From Rhynchopus sp. YZ270_cl-10 (lineage: Eukaryota > Euglenozoa > Diplonemea > Diplonemida > Diplonemidae): a stretch of DNA of 64,000 nt. Below, one piece after another: positions 38,901 through 47,146 of this stretch; the first letter of the stretch is position 1; every line of letters begins with the position of its first letter. The stretch is taken from positions 1,178,001-1,242,000 of the forward strand of contig OZ037906.1 in NCBI GenBank assembly GCA_964035575.1. Reading direction: 5' to 3'. The notes below the pieces were generated by a model. That model worked only from the letters and a program-made list of their open reading frames with translations, had not been told where the DNA came from and did not search any database. The position numbers were made by a program, and so were the translations under genes.

Positions 38901-41842
38901 CCTCCTTCTTGGGGGCTGTCTACCTGGTGTTGGGTGTCTATGATATGTTGCTGTTCCTGCCCCTGCCAGTTCGCCTTTCCGGTATGTCTTGCGACGCTTC
39001 GGCGTGGCTCAGTGCCGCGCCTGGACGCCAGAGCGATCCTGCTTGTGTATGGTGGCAGCACGGACATTGCGGCGATGTGGTAGGAGCCTCCGTGTTTTTG
39101 CCGCTTAGTTGAGGCTCCGTGCCGATGTCGTGTCTGTGTGTGGGATTGCGAGGCGCCGCTTAGTCTTCCGTACTTTCCGGTCTGACAACGGCAATGAGGT
39201 TGTGGTCGCTTGTGGGCGGGCCGGTGAAGGCACTTCATGAACCTGACGCTGGGCAAGGTTCCTTCTATGCCGATCGCCTTCTGCGTGACGAACAAGAAGT
39301 CTGCTAGCAGAGGATTCGTGGTTCAACGATGCTTCTCAGTGTGCGCGACGGCGGTGGTAGCCTCCTGTGAGTGTGTGTTTTTATGCGTATGGCACGGTAC
39401 AGACCTGCTGCGTGAGTCCGTGTGCGACACGCTGGATACCTATGTTACGGACGCCGCGGACCCTTGCCGTGCGGATTTCTCCCTCGTATACCGCTGCTTC
39501 TTCTGACTCCCTGACATCATTGCTCCGTCGTTCTCGTCCTTCCGATGAACTCCTCACCTGCGTTGGGATATGAAAGCCAGAGATCTGCGTTGGGGATTTC
39601 ATTATCTCTGAAGCTTTCTGGATTTCTCAAATTATCGTAGCGGTTCAGATCTCGAAATTTCATCTGAAAGAATTTCAGTGACGAGATCAAAACACGCACG
39701 ATTTTTCCCATCGCAGTTGAGCGATTCGGTAAGCTCAATCAAGCAAACAAAAGGTTAAAGAGGTAGGCGTTACGAAAACAAAAGAAGGATTATATTTTGT
39801 GTAACCAAATATCAGCCTTTTTGTTTTCGGCTAGCCAACTCTGCAACCGATTCAGAAATCATGAGAGATGATTTCTGCAACCGACTCACAAATCATGTGA
39901 TATGATTACAATGTTATGCAAAACGTGACCATGACATTTAAAAATTTCTCCCGCCCACCCACACCTGAGTAACTCTCTACGGTATCATGGTTCACGTTTC
40001 TCTTCGCTGCACTCTCGTGGTGCAGATACGCCTGCGTTGCCTTCGTTGACGGGCACATCCTTCCCGGGTAATTTCGTGGTGTCTGCCCTCTCCTTATCTG
40101 CCATCACGGTACCGCACATTCCCTCCCGCACTTCGGAGTGGTCTTCGCGTGGATCCTCCCATTCCTCGGCTGACCTAGCTAGTGAACGCGCGTGATATAC
40201 TTTGTCGACTACGCTTGCTTCCATGGAGAAGTCTTCCTCTTCACCTGGCCTACACTGACTAGCTGACCTGCTGGATGGGCGCCAGACTGTCTGGATGGAG
40301 ACCTCCGTTTGGCCCCGTAGAGGTAGTTCACACTGGGCGTATTCATGGTGACGATGTACACCGCGTTGTCCATCCTCGTTTACGGCTGGTCGTCATCGCG
40401 AGGAGCTGAAGGTGCACACCGCAGTTTTCGCTACGATTGGCTGCCCTGCGGGTGTCTTCAGCGCGGAGCGTCTCAAAGAGAAGCGGATCCGTGTGCACGA
40501 TTCTACATGTCGCTGAAGGTGTAGGACGCTGCTGCTGCTGTAGAGATGGCGCGTTCATCTAGGGTGCATGGATAAGAGACAGGCACTTTTTCCGCCGTAG
40601 CTTGGGAATGTGTGGCAGTCGGTTGTAGGGATTTGTGCTGTACATCGCTGCCACCACTGAGCGGGCCGTCCTTATCACGATCTACCAGGAAGTGCGCTGC
40701 ATCGAGGCTATGTGTACTAGCTGCTTACTGACGGTAGGCTTGCGCTCCTCCCCGAGATGCGTCACTTCAAGTTTGCGGATCGACCACATCTACGACGTGC
40801 AAGGGCAATGTATCGCCAGAGGGTTTAGATAGGCATTGTCTGCGATCTTGGATAAACGGTATGGCGAAGAGGCGCAGGGTTGTGGCTGCTTCTTTGGAAA
40901 GAGGCTCACCAATACGTGAAAGGACTACGGTGAGCTGTCGCATGCGTCGTATTTACTTGCCTTTGGACAGGTCTCATAGAAAACGAACAACTCTCTGTCT
41001 ATATCACGTCTTGAGAGGTTCGCAGACGCTGGCAGGTACGAACCCTTGAACAGGATTGCGGCCCTGGCTGAGTTTGCCATGACCACAGTAGTTCCTTGAA
41101 GTGCCGCAAGTTTATATTGGTCACGTGGCTATCGAAATCCATCTCTTCACGGCTCCAGGTTCGCTATGTACTGTCGGACGTCTTCCTGCTCCGGAGCAGT
41201 GAAGAGTCCTCTGCAGGACATTCTCACGGAGGTCCCCCCCCCCCAACTGCGCTCATACGGATTAGGGCCGGCGGGACACGCTGTTCGATGTGTCAAGGTT
41301 CTCTAGATTCAAACATTTCATGGATAACCAGCTTCATTACCTTATATGATTATGTTTTCGCGCCCACCCTGGGGATTTCATTATCTCTGAAGCTTTCTGG
41401 ATTTCTCAAATTATCGTAGCGGTTCAGATCTCGAAATTTCATCTGAAAGAATTTCAGTGACGAGATCAAAACACGCACGATTTTTCCCATCGCAGTTGAG
41501 CGATTCGGTAAGCTCAATCAAGCAAACAAAAGGTTAAAGAGGTAGGCGTTACGAAAACAAAACAATGTCCCAATCCAACAGGCTGCCACCCAACGTGAAG
41601 CCAACGCATTGCAGAAGGAGCTGCAGCAGCTCTCGTTTGAGACACAGCGGTTCCTGGCAGAGGCAGGGTGGGACACAGAGTACTCGCTCCCAAGCGATAT
41701 CAGCGAGGAGTCGTGCGCACGGCGCGAGATGGCGGCGCTTGAGGCGGCGGAGGGCGAGCTGGAAAGGCAAGCATCGTGCCTCGAGGCCTCTCTGCAGGAG
41801 GGCGACGCTGCACTGCAGCAGGCACTCAAGAAGACGGGATAA
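35945..41842 (+). CDS. Small coiled-coil protein split by a giant intron
   Basis: Exon 1 is 35945-36013 (MDPSLVYLHQQQAARKREVT plus QVV) and exon 2 is 41582-41842 (AATQREANALQKELQQLSFE onward, ending QQALKKTG), together 109 residues. Donor GTATGT and acceptor CCAACAG join the exons in phase 0, and the heptad-like Leu/Glu/Gln pattern runs across the junction, which supports pairing them. The intron is 5568 nt, but 5.29 kb of that is a retroelement with split direct repeats. Without it the intron would be about 280 nt, as in neighbouring genes. Family not recognised. An in-frame upstream ATG at 35795 would add a proline/leucine-rich stretch made of the pyrimidine tract and is not preferred. Confidence 0.65.
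36277..36446 (+). repeat. Split direct repeat A1
   Basis: 170 bp starting AAAGAAGGATTATATTTTGT and ending ATTTAAAAATTTCTC; identical to 39781-39950 as far as I can read. The left flank is an A-run in the host intron. Confidence 0.9.
37125..37460 (+). repeat. 41-bp tandem array with TATA-like unit
   Basis: Eight units plus a partial. Each contains TATAAATAA, CCCGCCGCC and the palindrome CCTATCCATAGG. One variable base (AATAATTC or AATAAGTC) follows the order T, G, G, T, G, G, T, G, so units were probably multiplied in blocks of three (123 bp). It could serve as a promoter-like array of the surrounding element; this is inference. Confidence 0.88.
38003..39425 (+). repeat. Diverged internal duplication within the retroelement
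   Basis: The segment 38003-38370 aligns with about 39040-39425. Shared landmarks include GTGCCGGTGGTGTGTCTGTG / GTGCCGATGTCGTGTCTGTG, ATGAACCTGA and GCTGGGCA. A further pair (37689 and 38425) shares TCTTGTTCGCC and GTCGGGTCTGAG. The duplication is much older than the identical A and B repeats around it. A Rep-A-like tail sits between the copies at 38515-38560. Confidence 0.6.
39591..39950 (+). repeat. Central B1-A2 junction of the split direct repeats
   Basis: B1 (39591-39783) runs into A2 (39781-39950) with a shared AAA at the seam. This is the sequence expected if the two outer ends (B2 and A1) were joined in a circle, which is the intermediate proposed for this class of element. Confidence 0.85.
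41370..41562 (+). repeat. Split direct repeat B2
   Basis: 193 bp starting TGGGGATTTCATTATCTCTG and ending GCGTTACGAAAACAAAA; identical to B1 by eye. Its right edge lies 19 nt before the host exon 2, so the acceptor of the host gene was spared. Confidence 0.9.
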
Positions 41843-42318
41843 TAATAGTAAATGCAGTTCTTTTGGTGGAGTGTTTTGCAGAACCCTTTGGAAAAAGCCC
41901 CTTTTGACGGTCGATGTTTACTGCACTTTTTTGGAGGGTCTGCGGCAGGATTCCCAGCGTTGTGTTGCAGGCAACAGCCACCCTACGGTATACTACTCTA
42001 GCCTGCATCCGCTGGAGTTGCCGGAGTCGCTGGAGTCCTAGGCACTTTGCATTTCATTGTACTCTGTTGCCCTAACTCTGCAGGTTACACCAAAAGGGTA
42101 ACCTGCTTAGATAATAAGTTGTGCTCGTAGGCACAGTAAACGACCTCCCCCTTTTTGAAGTGTTGCAACCCTTAACTAATACCGCAGACACCTTAAGACA
42201 GTCTTTCCCCCAGAAGCTTTTTTTGCTTCACGGAGGGGTGGGCTGTACCCAACCCTTCCCTCTCACCCCAATCTCCAGCAGAAGACACACTACACACCGT
42301 GGGGCACACCCCCCGCAA
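41843..42318 (+). other. Spacer between the two small coiled-coil genes
   Basis: 476 bases with a short inverted repeat GCAGGTTACAC...GGTAACCTGC at 42081-42109, a possible 3'-end hairpin. A CT-rich tract ends in AATCTCCAG (AG at 42277-42278) before the next start. Confidence 0.45.
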
Positions 42319-43016
42319 ATGGGATGGCTGAAGGGGCTCTTGCGGAAGCAGGACCCTCAGATGGACGTTGCGCGCCGAATGCGTGAGGACACCTTGCGGC
42401 TTAAGGTATGGATTGCCTCATTCCCCATCACCTATCACCCCACCCCCATCAGGAACGAATCGAAGCCCTGAACAGCGAGGTGCAAAAGATGAAGAAGGCC
42501 TGCCAGAACCACCACACAGACTGCAACAACGCGATCACCGCGAACCCTTCGAAAGCAAGCCACGGTGCGACCCTCACAAAGCTGGGCGACGCGAAGGCAC
42601 CGAAGCATGCTGCAACGAAGGCACTCTCCCGAGACATGCCGCCTGTGGAGTACTCAAATCTGCTGCAGCAGCGGGCGAAGCATCTCATCGACGTAGAACG
42701 GCCGTTCTGGCGCAAGCAGGAGGAGAGCTACAACAACCTGCGTGTCAGTGTTGGGCTCAAGCGTGCGGACCCTGCTGTGCCGTCGTCGCCACCCACAGTA
42801 GGAAAGACACCCCCACCCACCTCCTCCTCCCTAGACAACTCTGCGCACGACCTCGATCTCGATTCAGACGATTCAGACGACTCAGACTCCACCAAAAACA
42901 CAAGCACCTCCCAGCAGCCCGCGTCCCGCCGCCAGGCGCGCACCGCAAACAAAAAACCTGCCGCCAAAGTGTCCCTCCCTTACGATATCGCAAACGATCT
43001 GGACGATCTTATTTGA
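42319..43016 (+). CDS. Unrecognised 216-residue helical protein
   Basis: Exons 42319-42405 and 42453-43016 joined in phase 0 (47-nt intron, GTATGG...CATCAG). The N-terminus MGWLKGLLRKQDPQMDVARR is amphipathic, followed by a helix running across the junction (DTLRLKERIEALNSEVQKMK) and a middle region with the segment VEYSNLLQQRAKHLIDVERP. The C-terminal third is disordered: proline/serine-rich, an Asp/Ser run near residue 170, then basic residues and a hydrophobic end (YDIANDLDDLI). The short basic-hydrophobic start resembles membrane-binding helices of ESCRT-III-type proteins, but the match is too weak for a name. Confidence 0.65.
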
Positions 43017-43279
43017 TTGTTTTTTGTTGTTGTTCGGATGGGGGAGGGGGAGGGGAGGGCATCCGATGCAATTATGTGCATTTTTTGTGTGATTTTTTTT
43101 TTTTTTTTTTTGAAACAAAAAAATGCCATTGATTGCCCAAATTCTGGTTTTGGTTCTGTTCTGTATTTCTGTTTTGGATCTTTCAGTGGAGAGGCTTTTG
43201 GGTTGTGCAGAACCCCTTGATGCTAACTAACCCTGAGCAAGGGACGATGCTCCTTGCTGTTTGTATTTTTTTTTTTTAT

Positions 43280-43370
43280 ACCTAAAGCGTAGCTTAAAGG
43301 AGAAATAGTTCCTCAGATACGGTCGCCAATCACCCCTCCAACAGGGTAATTGTGCAATCAACGAAAAAAC
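43280..43370 (+). repeat. Rep-B second half
   Basis: GCGTAGCTTAAAGGAGAA, ACGGTCGCCAATCACC and GTGCAATCAACGAAA match 7560-7645 almost base for base. Confidence 0.7.
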
Positions 43371-43669
43371 CTTTTTTTCCCTTTTACTTACCTATCAGAG
43401 TTACTATTTTTTTGTGTCGCTTTTTTTTTCTACCGAAAAAAGAAAAATGACTGTGGACAGCTCTCCCTTTTTTATCACATAGTCTTTGCACCCGAAGTGC
43501 GTATCTGCCGTAACCAACCTCGCATTTGATCAGATACCAACCTCAAAATGGGTGTAGGACCGCATGGATTGGGGGGTTCACCTCCACACCCTGCACCGGG
43601 TCATACCAAAGTACACTGTTCACGAGAGGAGCTTTGTCTTTTTATTCATCATATCCATCTTCTGTTGTT

Positions 43670-43880
43670 GGCCGCAATTTGCTTTCATCCGGATGGCTGG
43701 CATCGTACGTGGGTCAGTCGGAGGTGCCTGCATTAATAACTTCACTTTTATTCCTACGAAGCTTGCTTTAAAGGAGAATAAGTAATACCGTGTACGGTCG
43801 CCACATCATCCCACAAACAGGAGGATATGTGCAATCAACGAAACAACTTTACTACCTACCCCGATCCTACTATTTAAGTC
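43670..43880 (+). repeat. Rep-B copy with both halves
   Basis: GGCTGGCATCGTACGTGGGT, CAGTCGGAGGTGCCTGCAT, then TTTAAAGGAGAA, GTACGGTCGCCA and GTGCAATCAACGAAA in the same order as at 7388-7650 but with a shorter middle. Confidence 0.65.
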
Positions 43881-44002
43881 GAATTTGTTTCTTTCCCACC
43901 CGCAACGAATCTTTCTCAACTAATCTTTACACATCCTTCGCGATGTCCGTATCCTGTACGATGAACCAAGGGGGGAAAGGGGTGAGTGGGTATTGCAATG
44001 TG

Positions 44003-44232
44003 CACGACGGTGAAGTAACAGGTGTTCCAAGTGGAGTTACATGTAACTTTTGTTACATGTAACCCACTTGTAACGTTACATGTACCACCACCAAAAACCA
44101 CTGAACTTCACCTAATTTCAGGAAAAATCAGGTGGTGGTACATGTAACTTACATGTAACCCACTTGTAACGGTTTTTCACTTGTAACGTTACGAGTAACT
44201 TCACTTGTAATGTAAGATACTTCACCGTCGTG
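44003..44232. mobile_element. MITE related to the 1911-2073 element
   Basis: Termini CACGACGGTGAAGTA and TACTTCACCGTCGTG, nearly the same as the 1911 element. It is flanked by TG on both sides rather than TA. The interior is a series of GTTACATGTAAC and CACTTGTAAC palindromes. It is 230 bp and non-coding. Confidence 0.82.
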
Positions 44233-44660
44233 TGAGGTGGTTTTGATGCCCTAGTGAGGGTAATTCTTGCACAGACTATGGCCCTTCCGTGAGGTGGTGT
44301 GTTCACATTTGTATTACCTTCTATTCAGTAGAATAGTTAGTTTTTGAAACATTTGTATTTCATAATGTGCGAGGAGGCACACTCATCTGAGCTTCCACCA
44401 CATAGTGGTAAAGATGTGTGCACACGAGAGAGAGAGGCACATTCATCTTCGGGTTTTGTGAGTTAATGTGGAAGAAAATTGTTGTCGCAGTGTTGCCAAC
44501 AAAAATTTCAGAGTCACATCACCTTTTTTTCGAAGTTTTTTTTTTTGGAATCATTTGTGGAGCCAACAAGGCACTTTGTCGTTTTTCATTCAACGCGAAG
44601 AAAAAAAATACCACATTTATTCTATGATTATGTACCTGCAGTGCAAACCTCCCTCGTAAC

Positions 44661-44937
44661 TGTGTGCATGCCAATGAAGTGCTCTCTTGGGGGTTCATAA
44701 CCCGCGGAGAACCAGTACCTCTGCGAACGGTGAGGCGTTTTGCACCTTTCCACTTATCTGGTGACTAAGCACGAGAGGCTTAGGATCATCTTACCGCGTT
44801 TGGAAATATTATGGACCGAATAAATAAAGAAACAAAATATTATGGACCGAATTAATTATGGTACGTTTGAGGTTTTTTCGGGATATTTGGTACTTAATTC
44901 GGTCCATAATATTTCCAATCGCGGTATAAACTTTTCT
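44661..44937 (+). repeat. Rep-A copy, complete, interrupted by a MITE
   Basis: The head (GGGTT-CAT-AACCC hairpin) runs straight into the tail (GACTAAGCACGAGAGGCTTA), so the intact repeat is about 144 bp here. The tail motif ATCTTATAAACTTTTC is split by the element at 44794-44924. Removing it with one TA restores the motif seen in other copies. Confidence 0.8.
44794..44924. mobile_element. 131-bp MITE nested in Rep-A
   Basis: The 29-bp termini (CCGCGTTTGGAAATATTATG, then GACCGAAT) are inverted at the right end with two differences. TA at 44792-44793 is repeated at 44925-44926. The inner segment AATATTATGGACCGAATT is present once more. No coding frame. It differs in sequence from the CACGACGG family. 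Confidence 0.9.
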
Positions 44938-45301
44938 ATCTTTTCCTTCACTTTCATTGAAATGATCTAGGAGGGTTATGAGCTACCTTACTTGATCCAG
45001 ATACAATACCCTTTGAACGATTATTGACGTAACAAGCAACGTACATGATATACATGATACAAGAGAGAAAATCCACGAAGGGGAGGGGAAAGCGAGACAA
45101 GAAAGACCCAGACCAGAGCTCTTTCCTCAGTCGCTCTCCACCCCCCACCTCTTTAAGCACCCCCATTCACCCCAGCTATTAACAAAGGATGTTGAAACAG
45201 ACCCCCTCTCTTTCGTTGAATTGTTGTGCACCTCATAGAACTTCTCATTATCAACATCACCCAGACGTTCCCACACAGACCCCCTCTCAAAACCCTCAAC
45301 G

Positions 45302-45832
45302 ATGACAACGATTTCTATGCCTGAGGACTACGGGTTTGTCCTGCTCGGTCTCATTGGGGTAGCTTTTCACTGTACGTGGCAGGGGATGAAGATTTTCCGG
45401 TCAAAGGCGTTTGGGCAGGAGTATGTTGATAAACACTTGCAGGAGGAGAACAAGGCGTTCAACAAGAAGTATGGGTACGACATCCCGAAGGGGGTGTACC
45501 CGGACATGGGTGATGGACGGCACGGAAGCAAGCTTGAGTACGAGACCTGGCTGCAGTACTCCTGCAACCAGCGTGCGCACCAGAACTACGTGGAGGGGCT
45601 GACACAGGTGCTCTTCATTGGAGGCGTCGCAGGACTCTCCTGCCCACGTGTCACCACTGCACTTCTCGTTGCATACATGGCGGCACGCGAAGTCTTCTGC
45701 CGTGGCTACCGCGCCAACGGCCCCACAGGCAGAATCAACGGTGCACGACTCCAAGCCATTGCCTTGATCGCAATGCTCCTGGTCGCTTGCAACACTGTGT
45801 ACCAGAGCACACCATACGCAAAGGTGGCATAA
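45302..45832 (+). CDS. MAPEG protein, microsomal glutathione S-transferase 3-like
   Basis: Single exon, 176 residues. PEDYGFVLLGLIGVAFHCTW at the start, YPDM near residue 65, CNQRAHQNYVEGLTQVLFIG in the middle, then CPRVTTALLVAYMAAREVFC and GYRANGPTGRINGARLQAIA follow the MGST3 order, with four membrane helices. MGST3-type enzymes use glutathione for lipid peroxide reduction or leukotriene-type conjugation in the ER membrane. The loop between helix 1 and the RAHQN motif is about 30 residues longer than in animals and contains a Lys/Glu/Tyr-rich segment (NKKYGYDIPKGVYPDMGDGR). The protein ends KVA, with no ER retrieval signal. The start MTTISMPEDYG could instead begin at the second Met. Confidence 0.88.
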   Translation: MTTISMPEDYGFVLLGLIGVAFHCTWQGMKIFRSKAFGQEYVDKHLQEENKAFNKKYGYDIPKGVYPDMGDGRHGSKLEYETWLQYSCNQRAHQNYVEGLTQVLFIGGVAGLSCPRVTTALLVAYMAAREVFCRGYRANGPTGRINGARLQAIALIAMLLVACNTVYQSTPYAKVA

Positions 45833-47146
45833 AATACTGAGGGCGACTAAAACTCTGCGTGACTTTTTCTTGATTTTTTTGTGTCTAAAATACGTCATCT
45901 CATTTCTTGTTCTGCTGTTATTTATTTTTCCTGCATGCCCATGCCCCCACACTAACCACCCTAGCAGCTCTTTTTGATTTTTTCTTTTTTTTTTTTTTTT
46001 GATGAAGCTCTGTTGATATTGCCCTTCAACTACATTAGCGATTTGCGCTCATGAATAGGGTCATTTAAATAGTTTCACTTTTCTCTCCATTTTTCCCCTT
46101 ACACTGTTACATGCTGGTGTGTTCCGGGGTATGGGACTTCACACATTTTCACAACTTTTCACAACTTTTCATATTTTTGTGAAGAGCTGTGAATTGAAAT
46201 GAAAATTTGTATTTTCCGATACCCCGGAACACACCACATGTAATGTGACTAGAAGCCAACAACAAAGCAAGCCACGTTTGATCTCACATACCAAGCATCT
46301 TCCCTGGAAAATCCCCCCCACTTCGCACCAAACAAAGTTCAACACCTTCTTTGGCTGCATCAAAAAAACGAGTAAAAATAACGCTAATTTGGCTTACAAA
46401 GAGATCGGGTGGCGGTTACTATTGTTTGGATGGCTAAGCACTGTGGGGCTTAGGATCATCTTACAAACTTCTCTTTAGGTTAGATATGTGCATAGCATAC
46501 GTTCATATGTCAATACCTATCGTTGTCTCTGTATTTATGTATTTTCTTTTTGTGGGCATGGGCATGCAAGACAAAACAGGATGATTCCGTGTGATTGATT
46601 GATCCAATGTATGAACAAGAAAGATAAAAATGAAGTATGTGATGCAAAAAAAAACTTTTCTTAAAAATGGTTTTTCTGGATAGCGAGGACCGTCTATAGC
46701 TACAGATTATCAAAAAACAAAAAAAGGGAGGGGAAAAAAAAAAGTACGACTGCGTAGGACTCCGCGGTACAAGGGGGTGAAGGGTGAATTTCTTTCGTGA
46801 TTTTTACGTCAAATTTTTGAGGTAAAAATATGCACCTTTTGTTTCTCCTTATACATCCTTCATTTTTCAACGTCTTCAATTTTTATTTGCGTTTCCAAAC
46901 TTTACCCCCCCCCTTTGAATTGCATTTCAAATTTTCATAAAAAACGTATCTAAAACAGCCTATAGTTTTCCTGCAACTCTCCCCCAGATGGGGATCTTCT
47001 TCTGGCACAATTGTTTGCCAATACCGCACCAACGGCTCGCACACCCTCGCATGAACACTGCACACCCCACTCTCCACTCTCCCCCTCCCGCAGGGTGAAT
47101 CTCTACCGAACACAAGCTTTCTTTTCTTTACATTCACTAGAACAAA
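45833..47146 (+). other. Intergenic gap with a MITE and a Rep-A tail
   Basis: A 131-bp inverted-repeat element (46110-46240) and a Rep-A tail (46430-46475, GGCTAAGCACTGTGGGGCTT) lie here. The loop changes in that tail keep the CTAAGC/GCTTAG stem. The CT-rich tract before the next gene ends in CTCCCGCAG (AG at 47092-47093). Confidence 0.5.
46110..46240. mobile_element. 131-bp inverted-repeat transposon, TA-flanked
   Basis: Left end CATGCTGGTGTGTTCCGGGG and right end CCCCGGAACACACCACATG are inverted with one extra base. TA flanks both sides (46108-46109 and 46241-46242). The interior has a short tandem CACAACTTTT repeat. Non-coding. Confidence 0.8.

Larger units (their letters stand above)
36277..41562. 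mobile_element. Split-direct-repeat retroelement (DIRS/Ngaro/VIPER-like), non-autonomous
   Basis: About 5.29 kb arranged A1 (36277-36446), internal, B1 (39591-39783) directly joined to A2 (39781-39950), internal, B2 (41370-41562). The A copies (170 bp) and B copies (193 bp) look identical within each pair, so the insertion is probably recent. This A1...B1-A2...B2 order is the hallmark of tyrosine-recombinase retrotransposons that integrate from a circle. I see no reverse transcriptase or recombinase frame, so it appears to be a non-autonomous or internally deleted member. The interior has a 41-bp tandem array and a diverged internal duplication. Direction is not certain. Confidence 0.72.
43017..45301 (+). 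other. Repeat-rich intergenic region
   Basis: 2.3 kb without a gene. It holds two Rep-B copies, two inverted-repeat transposons, one Rep-A copy interrupted by one of them, and short T-runs. CTATTCAGTAGAATAG at 44323-44338 also occurs in the second intron of TTC4 (about 9907-9922). Acceptor-like CCCACACAG (AG at 45277-45278) precedes the next gene. Confidence 0.6.

Noticed and set aside
36277-41562. A pair of ordinary LTR retrotransposons or solo LTRs
   Set aside because: The repeats are interleaved as A1-B1A2-B2 rather than flanking one element, and no LTR-type protein frames or TG...CA ends are seen.
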